64,000 nucleotides of DNA from Tepidibacter formicigenes DSM 15518 (GCF_900142235.1 NZ_FRAE01000012.1:1-64000); one strand, 5' to 3'. Shown: positions 1 through 9,225, counted from the stretch's first letter. Translations and numbers: made by a program. Notes: a model not told the origin generated them from the sequence alone.

Positions 1-186
1 ATTTGTGAAAGGTCTATTTCTCAACTAAAAAACTTTATTCAAATCAAATCATCTAAAGTTAGAAATACTGTTTCTTTAAAAGCTGATGTTTTACTGGCTT
101 GTATTTCTCAGTTAGTTGCGTTTGTTTTAATGTTTAAGACTAACAATATCCACAATCCTCTTGCTATTAAATCTTTAATTGCTTAA
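1..186 (+). CDS. IS transposase, C-terminal fragment (cut by window edge)
   Basis: The reading frame is open from base 1 and ends with TAA at 184-186, giving 61 residues. The peptide contains ERSISQLKNF, a lysine/arginine-rich stretch and the hydrophobic segment ADVLLACISQLVAFVLMF. This looks like the C-terminal end of a DDE transposase; I cannot assign the IS family from the tail alone. A weak hairpin (AAAGGTT at 215-221 with AACCTTT at 228-234) follows and may be its terminator. It is on the opposite strand to the phage tail genes and sits where tail-fibre genes would be expected, so an IS has probably inserted in or beside the prophage. The IS end between 186 and 336 could not be identified. 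Confidence 0.6.
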   Translation: MCERSISQLKNFIQIKSSKVRNTVSLKADVLLACISQLVAFVLMFKTNNIHNPLAIKSLIA

Positions 187-335
187 GTTTTTTTAAACTC
201 TATATCCTTTTTAAAAAGGTTTTACTGAACCTTTATTTAACTGCGTCTTTTTTTGAATATTACTGTTAATAACTCTTTCTATTTAGTAATTTCAACTCAA
301 TTTTTCTGTGGATAACCTTTCACTCTATTTTGCAA

Positions 336-1247
336 CTACCTATAACTCTTACAAAGTGATGTGCCGCAACGTTTTACATTGTACTTGTACCCCTCTGCTG
401 TAATTGATTGCGATATTCCGCCATCGTTAATGCTTGCGCCTGTGTTTCTTTGCGGCAATGTTCCCGTCTTTGCTTTCCTTGTCATTTCGGCGGTATATTT
501 GAATCCTTCTGCTACTACTGGGGCATTTATGTTGCTTTCATGTAAAGCCGCTATGATTGAGCGATATGGAACGGTCCCTGCCGCTGGACTTGTGAATTTG
601 AATCCCTCTGAATCCTTATGCAATTCAACATCTGATTCGCCAATTGCTCCTATTGTATTTCTTTGCGGCAATGTCCCTGCAATCTGCTTCCCTGTAATTC
701 CGGCTTTATAATGGAACGCATTCGTCTCAATTCCTATTTCAAGTTTTACAGTGCATTGATAGATAAGTTCATCCATATGCGCACTTTTTCTTTTATACGA
801 ATCTACTGCTTTTTTTATTTCAAAATATCCCGCTCCTGCTCTCGAATGTGTTGTGTCTAATACAACCCGGAAAGAGAAAGGCTCCCCGTTATATTTAAAC
901 CATTCTTCTACATAACTATTGGGATGAAGGTTCCCCAGCGCTGTTTCAACTGCAAATTTTGTTCCTAACCTTTTATGGACCTTGACACTATCTTTAATCA
1001 AAGCCCGTTTTGCTTCAATTGGATAAGAATAATCGTACCAATCAACGTGCAAATCGTATGCTAAAATATCAAGCGCCTCTTCTTCCAGTTCATCAATTCT
1101 GGCATATATGATATTTTTTCGCGCCATCTTGCTTGTTTTTTGCAATTCTTCTCCAATTACTTTTGCAAGAGCAAGCATGTTTTCATCTTTTTTCAAACTT
1201 GGCGGCAGCATTCTCGTCAAATCAATATCGTAAATAGTATTATTCAT
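336..1247 (-). CDS. Baseplate protein I (P2 gpI-like) with C-terminal repeats
   Basis: The protein has 303 residues. The first 170 or so fit the phage tail protein I family, a P2 gpI-like baseplate component where tail fibres attach, including the DLTRMLPPSL start and the VDWYDYSYPIEAKRALI segment. The ATG at 1247 is chosen because GGAGGGG lies seven bases upstream and the ATG overlaps the TAA of the preceding baseplate J gene; an in-frame upstream start at 1262 would include the ribosome site. The C-terminal third is built of repeats of about 35 residues ending in EG followed by aromatic-K-aromatic (FKFT, FKYT, YKYN), with GTLPQRN in two of them. It ends with KRCGTSLCKSYR. The IS fragment begins about 150 bases beyond its stop. 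Confidence 0.85.
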   Translation of the reverse strand: MNNTIYDIDLTRMLPPSLKKDENMLALAKVIGEELQKTSKMARKNIIYARIDELEEEALDILAYDLHVDWYDYSYPIEAKRALIKDSVKVHKRLGTKFAVETALGNLHPNSYVEEWFKYNGEPFSFRVVLDTTHSRAGAGYFEIKKAVDSYKRKSAHMDELIYQCTVKLEIGIETNAFHYKAGITGKQIAGTLPQRNTIGAIGESDVELHKDSEGFKFTSPAAGTVPYRSIIAALHESNINAPVVAEGFKYTAEMTRKAKTGTLPQRNTGASINDGGISQSITAEGYKYNVKRCGTSLCKSYR

Positions 1248-2370
1248 CTTCAACCCCTCCATTTATTATGCTTGGGGGGTTTTGAAGCGTTGCAACCTTG
1301 TTTTCTTCCACAACTGCATGTGTTGGACTTGTTACTTCGACACGTTTTATTCCCGTTTTCATGAGCAGTGAAATCAAATAAGATGGGTTTATATCTCTTC
1401 CCATCTTCTCGGTTTGCCACTTCTTATATTCATTTACCGCCTTTTTAACTTCTTTTGATATCACCATACCACTGTTTGCACTTGGCTTCGGAATGTAGTA
1501 CGTAAATTCGATATTAAACGGCACAACCTCTGGTGCTGACACCGTTACAAAATCCGTAAGAGGTCGTGTGTTATCTGCTGAAATAGCTGTTTCAACATCT
1601 TTCAAAACCTCTTCCCCGGGCAATTCTCCATCTTTTAGTAATACTCGTACATCTACAACTCCGCGTTCCGGTGAAGTTGCTGAAACGTCCGCTACTTGTG
1701 AAGAAGCTGTTTTGGCATGATATATATATGCACCTTCCGGTCCTGCTGTCGAAAAACTTTCCATACTTTCGCGCATTCGCTCGTAAAAAGCTTCGTCCGT
1801 TTCTCTTTCTGTACCTCCTGCGCTAGTTGTAATGTTTTCTACCTTTTCATAATATGGGAATAAATCAACAATTTGAGTTATTTGCCCCGGTATAAAATCG
1901 TTCCCTATTTCCCCAGCCTTTTGACATACCGCAAGTACATCACCGTATAATTCACCAGCTTTAATGTAAAGGTCCTCTATAGTTTCAAATGTAATTTCTC
2001 CATCAACTGTTACTCTTGTCCCTTTTGGCACGATTTGTTGCGAAGAAAGTATTGTTGATAAATAAAACCTAAATGTCGTTTTTGCCGCTTTTGCTTCAAG
2101 TCTGTATGTGTCTTTGAAAATTTCTGCAAGCGAATCCAGATACTCCCCTTCTGCATACCTCGGAATATTTTGTTTTGCTGATTCATCAATAATGACCCTT
2201 TCTTGTATGATTATATCGGCAACCCAAAGAATGAAAAGGCGTGTCGGGTCCGCGGGATATAGAGTTCTCCCGGTAAACATTTCATATGATTTTATCAAGC
2301 TGTTTACAAGCAATTCCGTATCTGTATCAACAAAGCTTATTTCTGGGTATTTCCTGTTATTCTCCGTCAA
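1240..2370 (-). CDS. Baseplate J-like protein (P2 gpJ)
   Basis: A 376-residue member of the baseplate J family, a wedge component of contractile tails. The central part includes the conserved AGGTERETDEAFYERMRES segment and the ADVSATSPERGVVDVRVLL stretch typical of the family. It probably starts at TTG (2370), with GGAGGTG nine bases upstream, inside the end of the gp25-like gene (14-base overlap), which suggests translational coupling. Its stop overlaps the start of the gpI-like gene. The order gp25-J-I matches P2-type phages. Confidence 0.93.
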   Translation of the reverse strand: MTENNRKYPEISFVDTDTELLVNSLIKSYEMFTGRTLYPADPTRLFILWVADIIIQERVIIDESAKQNIPRYAEGEYLDSLAEIFKDTYRLEAKAAKTTFRFYLSTILSSQQIVPKGTRVTVDGEITFETIEDLYIKAGELYGDVLAVCQKAGEIGNDFIPGQITQIVDLFPYYEKVENITTSAGGTERETDEAFYERMRESMESFSTAGPEGAYIYHAKTASSQVADVSATSPERGVVDVRVLLKDGELPGEEVLKDVETAISADNTRPLTDFVTVSAPEVVPFNIEFTYYIPKPSANSGMVISKEVKKAVNEYKKWQTEKMGRDINPSYLISLLMKTGIKRVEVTSPTHAVVEENKVATLQNPPSIINGGVEDE

Positions 2371-2686
2371 CTATATTCACCTCCACCCGCGGAATGAGTT
2401 TCCCTGCTTTTGTTTCCTGCTCTTCCTCTACAAATGTAATGTTTTCAATTTCTGCTCTCGGCTCATATCTTTCAATTGCGTCCAGCACTTCTGTCACAAG
2501 AATTGCTTTCGCTACTGGTAGGGGTTTATCCAAAAAGCGTTGAGGAAGCCCGAAACCTCTGTCAAGCGGCACTGTAAATTGTGGCGTTGAAATAATCATT
2601 GCCACATTCTGCAAAACCTCTTCAACAACCGTTTCTGGTGCAAGGTTTATTTTTTTATTATCATTCGCCGTAACAATATGAGCCAT
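2357..2686 (-). CDS. Baseplate wedge protein, gp25/GpW family
   Basis: About 109 residues, matching the gp25/P2 gpW family of small baseplate wedge proteins by the FTVPLDRGFGLPQ segment, the following helix (AKAILVTEVLDAIERYEPRAEI) and the C-terminal VEVNIV strand. The ATG at 2686 is preferred: AGGAGGTG precedes it by about seven bases, while the in-frame GTG at 2695 directly abuts that ribosome site. It sits between the gpU-like gene and baseplate J. Confidence 0.88.
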   Translation of the reverse strand: MAHIVTANDNKKINLAPETVVEEVLQNVAMIISTPQFTVPLDRGFGLPQRFLDKPLPVAKAILVTEVLDAIERYEPRAEIENITFVEEEQETKAGKLIPRVEVNIVDGE

Positions 2687-2691
2687 CCTCT

Positions 2692-3093
2692 TCACCTCCT
2701 TACATATTCTTTTAGTGAAATAGATACTTTTGCAATAAGTAAATTTCCTTTGTTGTCAAACCTCTCTAAATCCTTCGAGGTTTTCTCTATAACCCATTTG
2801 TATTTCCCGTATGCTTTATTACCTATCACAAGACGCATAATTTTTCCTTTTCTCTCCGCGTCAAGAAGTTTATTTATTTCTTTAATAGGGTTTACTCCTA
2901 AAAACGCTGAAAAATTCATTTTAAATGAAATAGAATCCGCATTTCTTCCTGTAAATTCGAGTAACGTATCTTTTAAGTGCCTGTCATGAGTGGCATACTT
3001 TACGGAACTGTCCCATTTCATACCTTCAAATGTTTTCACTGTTTCTTTTGATACACTAAAAACTATATCTCCAAGTGTTCCTATGATAGCCAC
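2692..3093 (-). CDS. Tail protein U-like (P2 gpU family)
   Basis: A 133-residue protein resembling the P2 GpU family: N-terminal GTLGDIVFSVS, a middle FLGVNPIKEINKLLDAERKGK and a C-terminal FDNKGNLLIAKVSISLKEY. GpU-like proteins act in tail completion or as a tail terminator. The start is GTG at 3093, with AGGAGGGG upstream, directly following the stop of the spike gene. It lies between the V-like and gp25-like genes rather than next to the tape-measure gene as in P2. Confidence 0.78.
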   Translation of the reverse strand: MAIIGTLGDIVFSVSKETVKTFEGMKWDSSVKYATHDRHLKDTLLEFTGRNADSISFKMNFSAFLGVNPIKEINKLLDAERKGKIMRLVIGNKAYGKYKWVIEKTSKDLERFDNKGNLLIAKVSISLKEYVRR

Positions 3094-3094
3094 A

Positions 3095-3565
3095 TCACAC
3101 CCCTCCTATTACAAATCCATCACTTCCGCCGTTCGGCATGTATATACAAAGTACCAATTGACCTACATATGGAATCCACGGATATACTTTCACGATATGT
3201 TTATGTGTCTTTTCTTCAATCACTCCGGTATACGTGCAACTCCCTGTGCTTTCCGGAATAGATTCTTTCTTTTCATACTGGATTGTCTTTTGCAAAATAA
3301 TAGTGTCCGGGTCCGTGTTTGTATAAATTTCACCTAGCCCAAACTTTCTGTCCGCTGTTGCGTATTGAGCCGTTAAATCCCACTTTTCGCCGTCAACCTC
3401 TTTTTCAATTGTAATTGTCGGGCTATTTTTAAGAATTTTTAACGGTCCAGAAACAAGGTTGTTTTTATCAGCGAACTTCACTCTTGCCGTTCTATTTTCT
3501 ACATCAACCGAACTCACCGTGCCAACTCGCACCATATTTTTTAATACATTCAATTCCTCTTTCAT
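3095..3565 (-). CDS. Baseplate spike protein (P2 gpV-like)
   Basis: A 156-residue protein with an N-terminal OB-fold-like segment (MVRVGTVSSVDVENRTARVKFADKNN is characteristic when read with its spacing) and a C-terminal PNGGSDGFVIGGV, typical of phage baseplate assembly/spike proteins of the gpV type. These form the tip of the contractile tail tube that pierces the envelope. The gene is packed between the D-like and U-like genes with three-base spacing. No separate lysozyme domain is present. Confidence 0.82.
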   Translation of the reverse strand: MKEELNVLKNMVRVGTVSSVDVENRTARVKFADKNNLVSGPLKILKNSPTITIEKEVDGEKWDLTAQYATADRKFGLGEIYTNTDPDTIILQKTIQYEKKESIPESTGSCTYTGVIEEKTHKHIVKVYPWIPYVGQLVLCIYMPNGGSDGFVIGGV

Positions 3566-3568
3566 TTA

Positions 3569-4867
3569 TCAATATTCCTCCAATACACGGCGTAATTTAA
3601 TGTTTACAGTGTACCCGCCTGTCAAATTATGCGTTGCGCTTTCGATGATATATTTTCCATCAAATGCGCCATACCCCACAACATCAACCGTTACCCCTGC
3701 AACTAGGTCCAAATCTCCAACGAGAGTAAACTCCGCGGTAAATTCTTTTTTATTTTTTTCTCTTAGTCTTTTCATTGCAAGTTTTCTGGCTTCTTCTCTG
3801 TCATTTACTTTCTCGTTAATTTCCAGAACTTGACCGCTACCCGGTGTATTTCTCGGCTGGTAAGTGTATTCAATTGTTTTCCCTGTTTTAGGGTCTGTAT
3901 AACTAACATGACATTTATCATATGCCGTGTCATTGAAGTTTGTTGAAAATCTATAACTTTTCACATCTGATTCACCGCGTTTTATCTTTCTTATCGTGTC
4001 TTTTTTCTCGTATGTTGCAGCGTCAAATAGAACAATCGTTTTTGCTGTTACTTTTAGCGATATTCCTGCATTCTTGCAAAGTGTTTTTAAAAAAACAATA
4101 TCAGATTGTTGCACTTGCTCTCTTCGGTCATAGTATGGATTGTATGCCGATTCAAACATACACTTCATGCCGTTTTTACTTGCAATTTCTTCTGCTATAG
4201 CTTTAAGAAAAATATTTTCCCACGCTTTGGTTTTTTTCTGCTTTCGTATTGTTGATGTATAAGGGATTGAAGTTCCTTTTAGGCTTACTTTAGCAGGTGG
4301 TCCGCTTCCATCCACGCTGTCTATTTCAAATAAACCACAATCAAGAACTTTATCCTTTCCTGTCGAATCCCAATTTTTCTGAACGATAAGTGCATGAATC
4401 ATCGCGCCTTTTGCTCCACCGCTGTTTGTCATTGTTTCTCGTTTTGCCGAAATCTTTTCCACTTGATTTTCAGCAAACCACCCTCTTTTGTCAACATGAA
4501 TTGGGTATGGCACGCCTTGTTTTATGTTCAACTTAGTAATTTTTCCTTTGTAGTTTGTCACAGCACTTCCCGGTGTTCCTCTTCCATAACTGCTATATTG
4601 AGGTTTACCATTCACAATTACTTCATCACCTATTTTCCAACCACTATTATTAGTCTCTGGTGTTCGGGGCTGGGCTGGCGTATTAAGCCAATCGTCCAGC
4701 CAAACCCCTTCCCTATCATCAAGCGTTAATTGCAAATCATCCGTTTTATCCTCTTCGTTATCAGTATAAGTCATTGACAAAAAATATTTGTTTACATCCG
4801 CGCTGATATCCACCCCCTCAAATTCAAGGCGTATTTCAACGCGTCTTGCCATTTCATTATTGCTCAT
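3569..4867 (-). CDS. Baseplate hub protein, late control D family (P2 gpD-like)
   Basis: A 432-residue protein of the phage late control D/baseplate hub family: N-terminal VEIRLEFEGVDIS, a middle ENIFLKAIAEEIASKNGM and a C-terminal NKKEFTAEFTLVGDLDLVAGVTV. It caps the tube and contacts the spike. The ATG at 4867 is chosen because it overlaps the stop of the X-like gene (ATGA) and has AGAGGG upstream; a longer GTG start at 4885 would swallow the ribosome site. Around residues 70-140 is an insert reading WKIGDEVIVNGK...YKGKITKLN...YPIHVDKRGWFAENQVEKI, which looks like a bacterial SH3-type domain and may bind cell-wall material. Confidence 0.88.
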   Translation of the reverse strand: MSNNEMARRVEIRLEFEGVDISADVNKYFLSMTYTDNEEDKTDDLQLTLDDREGVWLDDWLNTPAQPRTPETNNSGWKIGDEVIVNGKPQYSSYGRGTPGSAVTNYKGKITKLNIKQGVPYPIHVDKRGWFAENQVEKISAKRETMTNSGGAKGAMIHALIVQKNWDSTGKDKVLDCGLFEIDSVDGSGPPAKVSLKGTSIPYTSTIRKQKKTKAWENIFLKAIAEEIASKNGMKCMFESAYNPYYDRREQVQQSDIVFLKTLCKNAGISLKVTAKTIVLFDAATYEKKDTIRKIKRGESDVKSYRFSTNFNDTAYDKCHVSYTDPKTGKTIEYTYQPRNTPGSGQVLEINEKVNDREEARKLAMKRLREKNKKEFTAEFTLVGDLDLVAGVTVDVVGYGAFDGKYIIESATHNLTGGYTVNIKLRRVLEEY

Positions 4868-5076
4868 ACTATCCCTCTTTTCCACGGTGGCAGTTTCGCC
4901 GAAACCTCCGCTTCTATTTCTGGAATATCAATCACTATTCCTGCGGGGAAAATGGCGGTGTGACGATGTTGCAAATTGTTTTTTATGAGTTTATCGGTAT
5001 ATTTTTCATCTCCAAGCGTTTTATATGCTATCGTGTCCCACATATCGCCTAAAACCGTTGTATATTTTTTACTCAT
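4864..5076 (-). CDS. Tail protein X (LysM-like)
   Basis: A 70-residue protein of the P2 GpX family, a LysM-like fold: it opens with YTTVLGDMWDTIAYKTLGDEKY and continues with LIKNN and a FPAGIVIDIPEI segment. Such proteins link the tape measure/tube end to the hub. Its end overlaps the D-like gene by four bases, and its start overlaps the tape-measure stop by eight, so the three genes are probably translationally coupled. Confidence 0.88.
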   Translation of the reverse strand: MSKKYTTVLGDMWDTIAYKTLGDEKYTDKLIKNNLQHRHTAIFPAGIVIDIPEIEAEVSAKLPPWKRGIV

Positions 5077-8000
5077 ATCTTCCCCGCCTTTCGTCCTCTT
5101 CTTTTTTTCTTATTCTTTCTTCCACTTCGTTTAATAATTCCTCATTGTTTTTCTTCAACTTCTCTTCTAGGTCATTCGGTGCGTTACCGTCAACATGGAT
5201 TGTCGGTTGGTTATGAATTGTTATTTTTGTTACGACTTGTGTTGAATCTGCTTTTACTGTTGGTGCTGTAACTCCTGCCGCCGTGCCTGTGCTATATGCA
5301 AGTTGAAGTTGCGGCAACATAGGTCCTCTTGGCACTGCCGCTCTTATAGAAGAAAGCATTGCTTGCAACATCGGTGCAAACATAACAACTTCTTTTACTT
5401 CATTGTAATTATTCTGCGTATTTGCTTTATTGATATTGTTGAATATTTTCCCTGTTTGTGCGGCTGTAAATACTTTTCTTCCTTTTGCATTGGTAATAAG
5501 TTCCGCACCTTTTTCACCAGCAATAAATGTGTCCGGTGTATAGTTTGACCCTTTTGCAAACATCGGAATTTTAGGAATGTTTAAATCAAACTTTTTCCCT
5601 CCGACCACCGGAACCCAATCCGGTATGTCAAAACCAACCTTGTTGATACTTCCTATAACTCCATTCACTATTGAAATAACGGCATTCAAAGGCGCTTTTA
5701 CAATACCGCCCAATGATTGGAATATTCCTTTGAAAATATCTTTTACGCCTGTCCAAGCTTTTTCCCAATCACCTGTGAACACGCCCACTATGAAATTGAT
5801 TATGCCTTTAATTGTGGTCAATAACCCCCCAATAACTTGCATTATCGTGTGGAGCGCCCCTGTGATAATTGATTGAATCATCGGCATTACCACACTAACA
5901 ATATTCATAACCGCCGTTGCCACACCTTGAATTATAGTCCATAGTCCTTGAATAATACTCGCTATGGTCGGCGCCCATTCTGCAAATTTTTGTGCAATCA
6001 TTGGAAGCACTGTCACGACTATAAAGTCGAAAATATCTGCTATTACTGGTTTTACATACGTGTCAACAAAAGTTATAAACTGTCCCACGATATTTCCTAT
6101 TGTTTGGAATACTGTCACGAACCCATTTAAAAATTCAGCTAATGCCGGGTTATTTTCCCCAAATGTATCATTGATAAATTTCCTTATGTTTTGGATTCCT
6201 CCATCCGAAAATACATTCTTAATTGCATTACCGATGTTGCCTATCGTTGCAACTACTTTGTTAAATACTTTAAGTCCAGCTTCTCCAAATACTCTTTCTA
6301 CAACACCTCTTACTCCATCTAGGTTATCGCGTAAAATCTGAATAGCAGAAATGATTAACATGACCACTCCAACGACCGGGAATATTTTCCCGAATATGCC
6401 GCTAAACGGTCCTAATATTGCGCCGCCTAAGTTCATGAGAGGTGAAATTAATTTCCCTATGCTCATAAACGGCTTCGCTACCATCATCCCTATTCTTCCA
6501 AGTGGTCCAGCAATTATCCTGCTTCCCACTCCACTAAATATTGATGTTATTCTGCCGCCCATTCCTCCAAATACGCCTAATATCCTACTGCCAACACCAC
6601 CGAATATGCCTGTAACTGCATTCCCAATGCCAGAAAATATAGTTGCAATTCTTCCGCCACTGAATATTTGTCCAATCGCACTCCCAACACCACCAAGCGC
6701 ACCTCTTATTCCTCCGAAATAATTTCTTAATCCTGCACCCGCTGTTGTCAATCTGCTTGAAAGTCCCATCGCTTCAACGCCTGCAACTGCCGCTCTCCCT
6801 CTAAACAATGAAAATACTTTTTGAACGCCTAGAACTCCGCCTTTTAATTCCAGAAATCCTAATTTTGCTGTTATCGTTGCAACTTTAAAAGCAAGAAGCC
6901 CAGCGGCAACCTTTGCTACCGTTTCAATTAATTCTGGATTCTTTTCTGCAAAGTCTGCAAATTTTGTGACCAATTCGGACAACTTTTCCGCGGCTTTCCC
7001 TACATATGGCAAGAATGTATTCCCCAAAATAACACTAAGTCTTGTAATACTATTTTTGGCTAGCTGTACTTTGTTTTCTGTTGTTCCTGCTCTTGAAGCG
7101 TATTCCTCTTCCATGCTTCCTGCGTACAAAGACGCGTCTCCAACTTTGTTCAATTGTTCTTCAAGCAAATTCAATTTTGTTAGCATAGGAGAAAGTGCCG
7201 CCACTGATTCTTCTCCGAAATAATTTTTCAGCGCCGCTGTTTTTTCTGCTTCTGGTAACTTATTAACCGCCTTCATAAAATCAAGAAGAGCGCCTTTTGC
7301 GTCTTTTTGCATGCGTTCCGCCAGTTCCGTTGCCGATATTCCCAGCTTATCAAGTACGGCTCTTTGTCTTTTGGTAGCGGCATTTCCCGCAGTCATAGTC
7401 GTCATTACTTTTTTGATACCTGTTGCGGCAACATCTTCACTTACTCCAACCGCGACCAACGTTGCTCCGAGCGCGGCAACTTCTCCACTGGCAAAGCCTG
7501 CCACTTCTCCCAACGGTCCAACTTTAGTAACAATTGATGAAATCTGCTGGGTATTCGCCGCTGATGTATTGCCTAAATAGTTTATTTTATCGGATAACTC
7601 CACAACTTGTTCTTGCGTAAGTCCAAACGATGTTCTCCACTTTGCCAGCCATTCTCCAGCTTGTGCCGCTGTCGTGTCAAAAGCAATACCCATTTTTGCG
7701 GCATCTGTTGAAAAACCGATTATTTCTTTTCTTGCAATCCCCGCTTGTCCAGCCGCCGCCGCAATTTCCGTTAGTTCTTTAGGTATCATAGGTATTTTTG
7801 TTGATAAATCAAGAATTTCTTTTTTCATTAAATAATATTCTTTTGTCAATTTCCCTGTTGTATCATCTTTTAATCCATCAACAACCTTTGCCACGTCCGC
7901 CATTGAAGATTCAAAATCTTTTGCGCTTTTTACAGGACCAGCATAGAACGCCGCACCTATTGCAGAAACAACGCCCACCGTGCCTACAAGCTGTGTTCTA

Positions 8001-8512
8001 GTGTTTGCAATTGCGGCGGCATTCTTTCTTTGGGCGGTGTTAATCCTGCTCAACTCTTCTTGACTTCTCTGCACTGATTGGTAACTTCTAGCAAGTCTTT
8101 CATTTGCCGTTTCCAAGTTGTTTGTATTTACACCTGCACTCCGCAATTCTTCGCCTAACTCTCCAAGGCGTCTTTCCTGTTCCTCTATTCGAGTGGTGGT
8201 TGCTTCTATCTGGCGGGCATTCCTTTCAAATCTTCTTCTTAAAGATTCAGAAGGTGTCTCTGTTTGGCTCATTTCCTGTTGCAATCTTTCATGTTCCGCA
8301 GTTAATTCCGCCAGTTTTTGCCTACTTTTTTCAACTGCATTCGATTGCTTTTTATATCCGTCTATTTTCCCAGAAAGAGAATTTATCCTTGTAAGAGTTC
8401 CTTGAAGTTGCCTTGTTGTATTCAATGCTGACGTAAATGAACTATTGAAATTTGAACCCAGCGCCGCTTTCAGTTTAAATAAAAGTTCATATTCTTTTCT
8501 ACCACCCGCCAA
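5069..8512 (-). CDS. Tail tape measure protein
   Basis: About 1,147 residues. The N-terminal 190 residues are a predicted coiled coil rich in Q, E and K. Next comes the conserved phage tail tape-measure core (KSAKDFESSMADVAKVVDG... and AAGQAGIARKEIIGFSTDAAKMGIAFD). The middle carries hydrophobic segments and a Gly/Phe/Ile-rich repeat stretch (about 600-720), and the end a FAKGSNYTPDTFIAGEKGAELI segment. It sets tail length and is ejected with DNA. The TTG at 8512 is favoured because AGGTGG lies just upstream; the in-frame ATG at 8530 has no ribosome site and falls inside the terminator before it. That terminator separates it from the endonuclease gene. Confidence 0.92.
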   Translation of the reverse strand: MAGGRKEYELLFKLKAALGSNFNSSFTSALNTTRQLQGTLTRINSLSGKIDGYKKQSNAVEKSRQKLAELTAEHERLQQEMSQTETPSESLRRRFERNARQIEATTTRIEEQERRLGELGEELRSAGVNTNNLETANERLARSYQSVQRSQEELSRINTAQRKNAAAIANTRTQLVGTVGVVSAIGAAFYAGPVKSAKDFESSMADVAKVVDGLKDDTTGKLTKEYYLMKKEILDLSTKIPMIPKELTEIAAAAGQAGIARKEIIGFSTDAAKMGIAFDTTAAQAGEWLAKWRTSFGLTQEQVVELSDKINYLGNTSAANTQQISSIVTKVGPLGEVAGFASGEVAALGATLVAVGVSEDVAATGIKKVMTTMTAGNAATKRQRAVLDKLGISATELAERMQKDAKGALLDFMKAVNKLPEAEKTAALKNYFGEESVAALSPMLTKLNLLEEQLNKVGDASLYAGSMEEEYASRAGTTENKVQLAKNSITRLSVILGNTFLPYVGKAAEKLSELVTKFADFAEKNPELIETVAKVAAGLLAFKVATITAKLGFLELKGGVLGVQKVFSLFRGRAAVAGVEAMGLSSRLTTAGAGLRNYFGGIRGALGGVGSAIGQIFSGGRIATIFSGIGNAVTGIFGGVGSRILGVFGGMGGRITSIFSGVGSRIIAGPLGRIGMMVAKPFMSIGKLISPLMNLGGAILGPFSGIFGKIFPVVGVVMLIISAIQILRDNLDGVRGVVERVFGEAGLKVFNKVVATIGNIGNAIKNVFSDGGIQNIRKFINDTFGENNPALAEFLNGFVTVFQTIGNIVGQFITFVDTYVKPVIADIFDFIVVTVLPMIAQKFAEWAPTIASIIQGLWTIIQGVATAVMNIVSVVMPMIQSIITGALHTIMQVIGGLLTTIKGIINFIVGVFTGDWEKAWTGVKDIFKGIFQSLGGIVKAPLNAVISIVNGVIGSINKVGFDIPDWVPVVGGKKFDLNIPKIPMFAKGSNYTPDTFIAGEKGAELITNAKGRKVFTAAQTGKIFNNINKANTQNNYNEVKEVVMFAPMLQAMLSSIRAAVPRGPMLPQLQLAYSTGTAAGVTAPTVKADSTQVVTKITIHNQPTIHVDGNAPNDLEEKLKKNNEELLNEVEERIRKKEEDERRGRYE

Positions 8513-8534
8513 ACTCCCACCTTCTTTCATGCAA

Positions 8535-8567
8535 CTAAAAAGCAACCTACCTCAAAAGGTGGTTGCT
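8535..8567 (-). terminator. Terminator after the endonuclease gene
   Basis: On the minus strand AGCAACC-ACCT pairs with AGGT-A-GGTTGCT and is followed by a T run. The stem starts within the stop codon of the endonuclease gene and ends just before the tape-measure gene, so it travels with the endonuclease cassette and would reduce read-through into the tape-measure gene. Confidence 0.75.
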
Positions 8568-9225
8568 ATTTTCCATTATGGCTTTTTTGTTTTTTTACCG
8601 GTGTTGTGAATGCTTTTTCAACACTCCAATCATATTTGTATATTCTATTCAACAATACATTTCGTTTAAATCCTAATGTCTTTTCCCATTCTGTTATTGT
8701 CTTTGTTTCTCCATTGTATGTGATATTGATATTATTTCTTGTGTTATTGCATTGAGTTTCCCAATCGGTCCATCTGCAATTTTCGGGCGAATATCCCTTA
8801 TCATTATCTATTCTGTCAATACTTAAATTTTCTTTGTATCCATTAGATATGGACCATTTTTTAAACACTTGAAAATCTTCTTCCCATTCTTTACATATTG
8901 TTATCCCTCTGCCTCCATAATTTTTGAACGCTTGGGAATTAGGATTCTTCACTCGTTGTCGCATAGCTATCCAAATTTGATATAGTTTTGTCTTGCTTTC
9001 GCCAGTGTTGTCTTTTTTTATGTTGTATCTTGTGATTTTTTCACGGCGTAAACACCCACAACTTTTTGCGCGTCCATTGCGTAAATTCCCTCTTGTAACA
9101 AGCACTACTTCACCACAATCGCATTGACAATACCACCTTGCGTGATTGGTTTTATCATTTTTTCCTCTTTTTATCACAACAAGTTTTCCAAATCGTTGTC
9201 CAGTTAAATCAATTAGCTTTGCCAT
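8566..9225 (-). CDS. Free-standing HNH/homing-type endonuclease-like protein
   Basis: A 219-residue protein with an N-terminal Cys-rich part (residues 33-58: CQCDCG...CGC) that probably binds zinc. A central YQIWIAMRQRVKN...NYGGRGITICKEW and SIDRIDNDKGYSPENCRW follow, motifs seen in phage-borne HNH/AP2-associated endonuclease-like proteins, and then a C-terminal ITEWEKTLGFKRNVLLNRI helix-turn-helix-like segment. GGGAGG precedes the ATG. It interrupts the conserved step from tail chaperone to tape measure and brings its own terminator, as expected of a mobile intronless homing gene. The exact nuclease class is uncertain, and activity is inferred. Confidence 0.72.
   Translation of the reverse strand: MAKLIDLTGQRFGKLVVIKRGKNDKTNHARWYCQCDCGEVVLVTRGNLRNGRAKSCGCLRREKITRYNIKKDNTGESKTKLYQIWIAMRQRVKNPNSQAFKNYGGRGITICKEWEEDFQVFKKWSISNGYKENLSIDRIDNDKGYSPENCRWTDWETQCNNTRNNINITYNGETKTITEWEKTLGFKRNVLLNRIYKYDWSVEKAFTTPVKKQKSHNGK

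Noticed and set aside
437-680. Repeated TTTCTTTGCGGCAATG as a possible CRISPR
   Set aside because: There are only two well-spaced copies, they lie in frame in the gpI-like gene and encode the GTLPQRN repeat. No CRISPR array was found anywhere in the window.
6351-6722. Plus-strand frames of over 100 codons inside the tape-measure gene
   Set aside because: They are Pro/Asn/Ile-rich products of the Gly/Ile repeat coding read in reverse, without ribosome sites.
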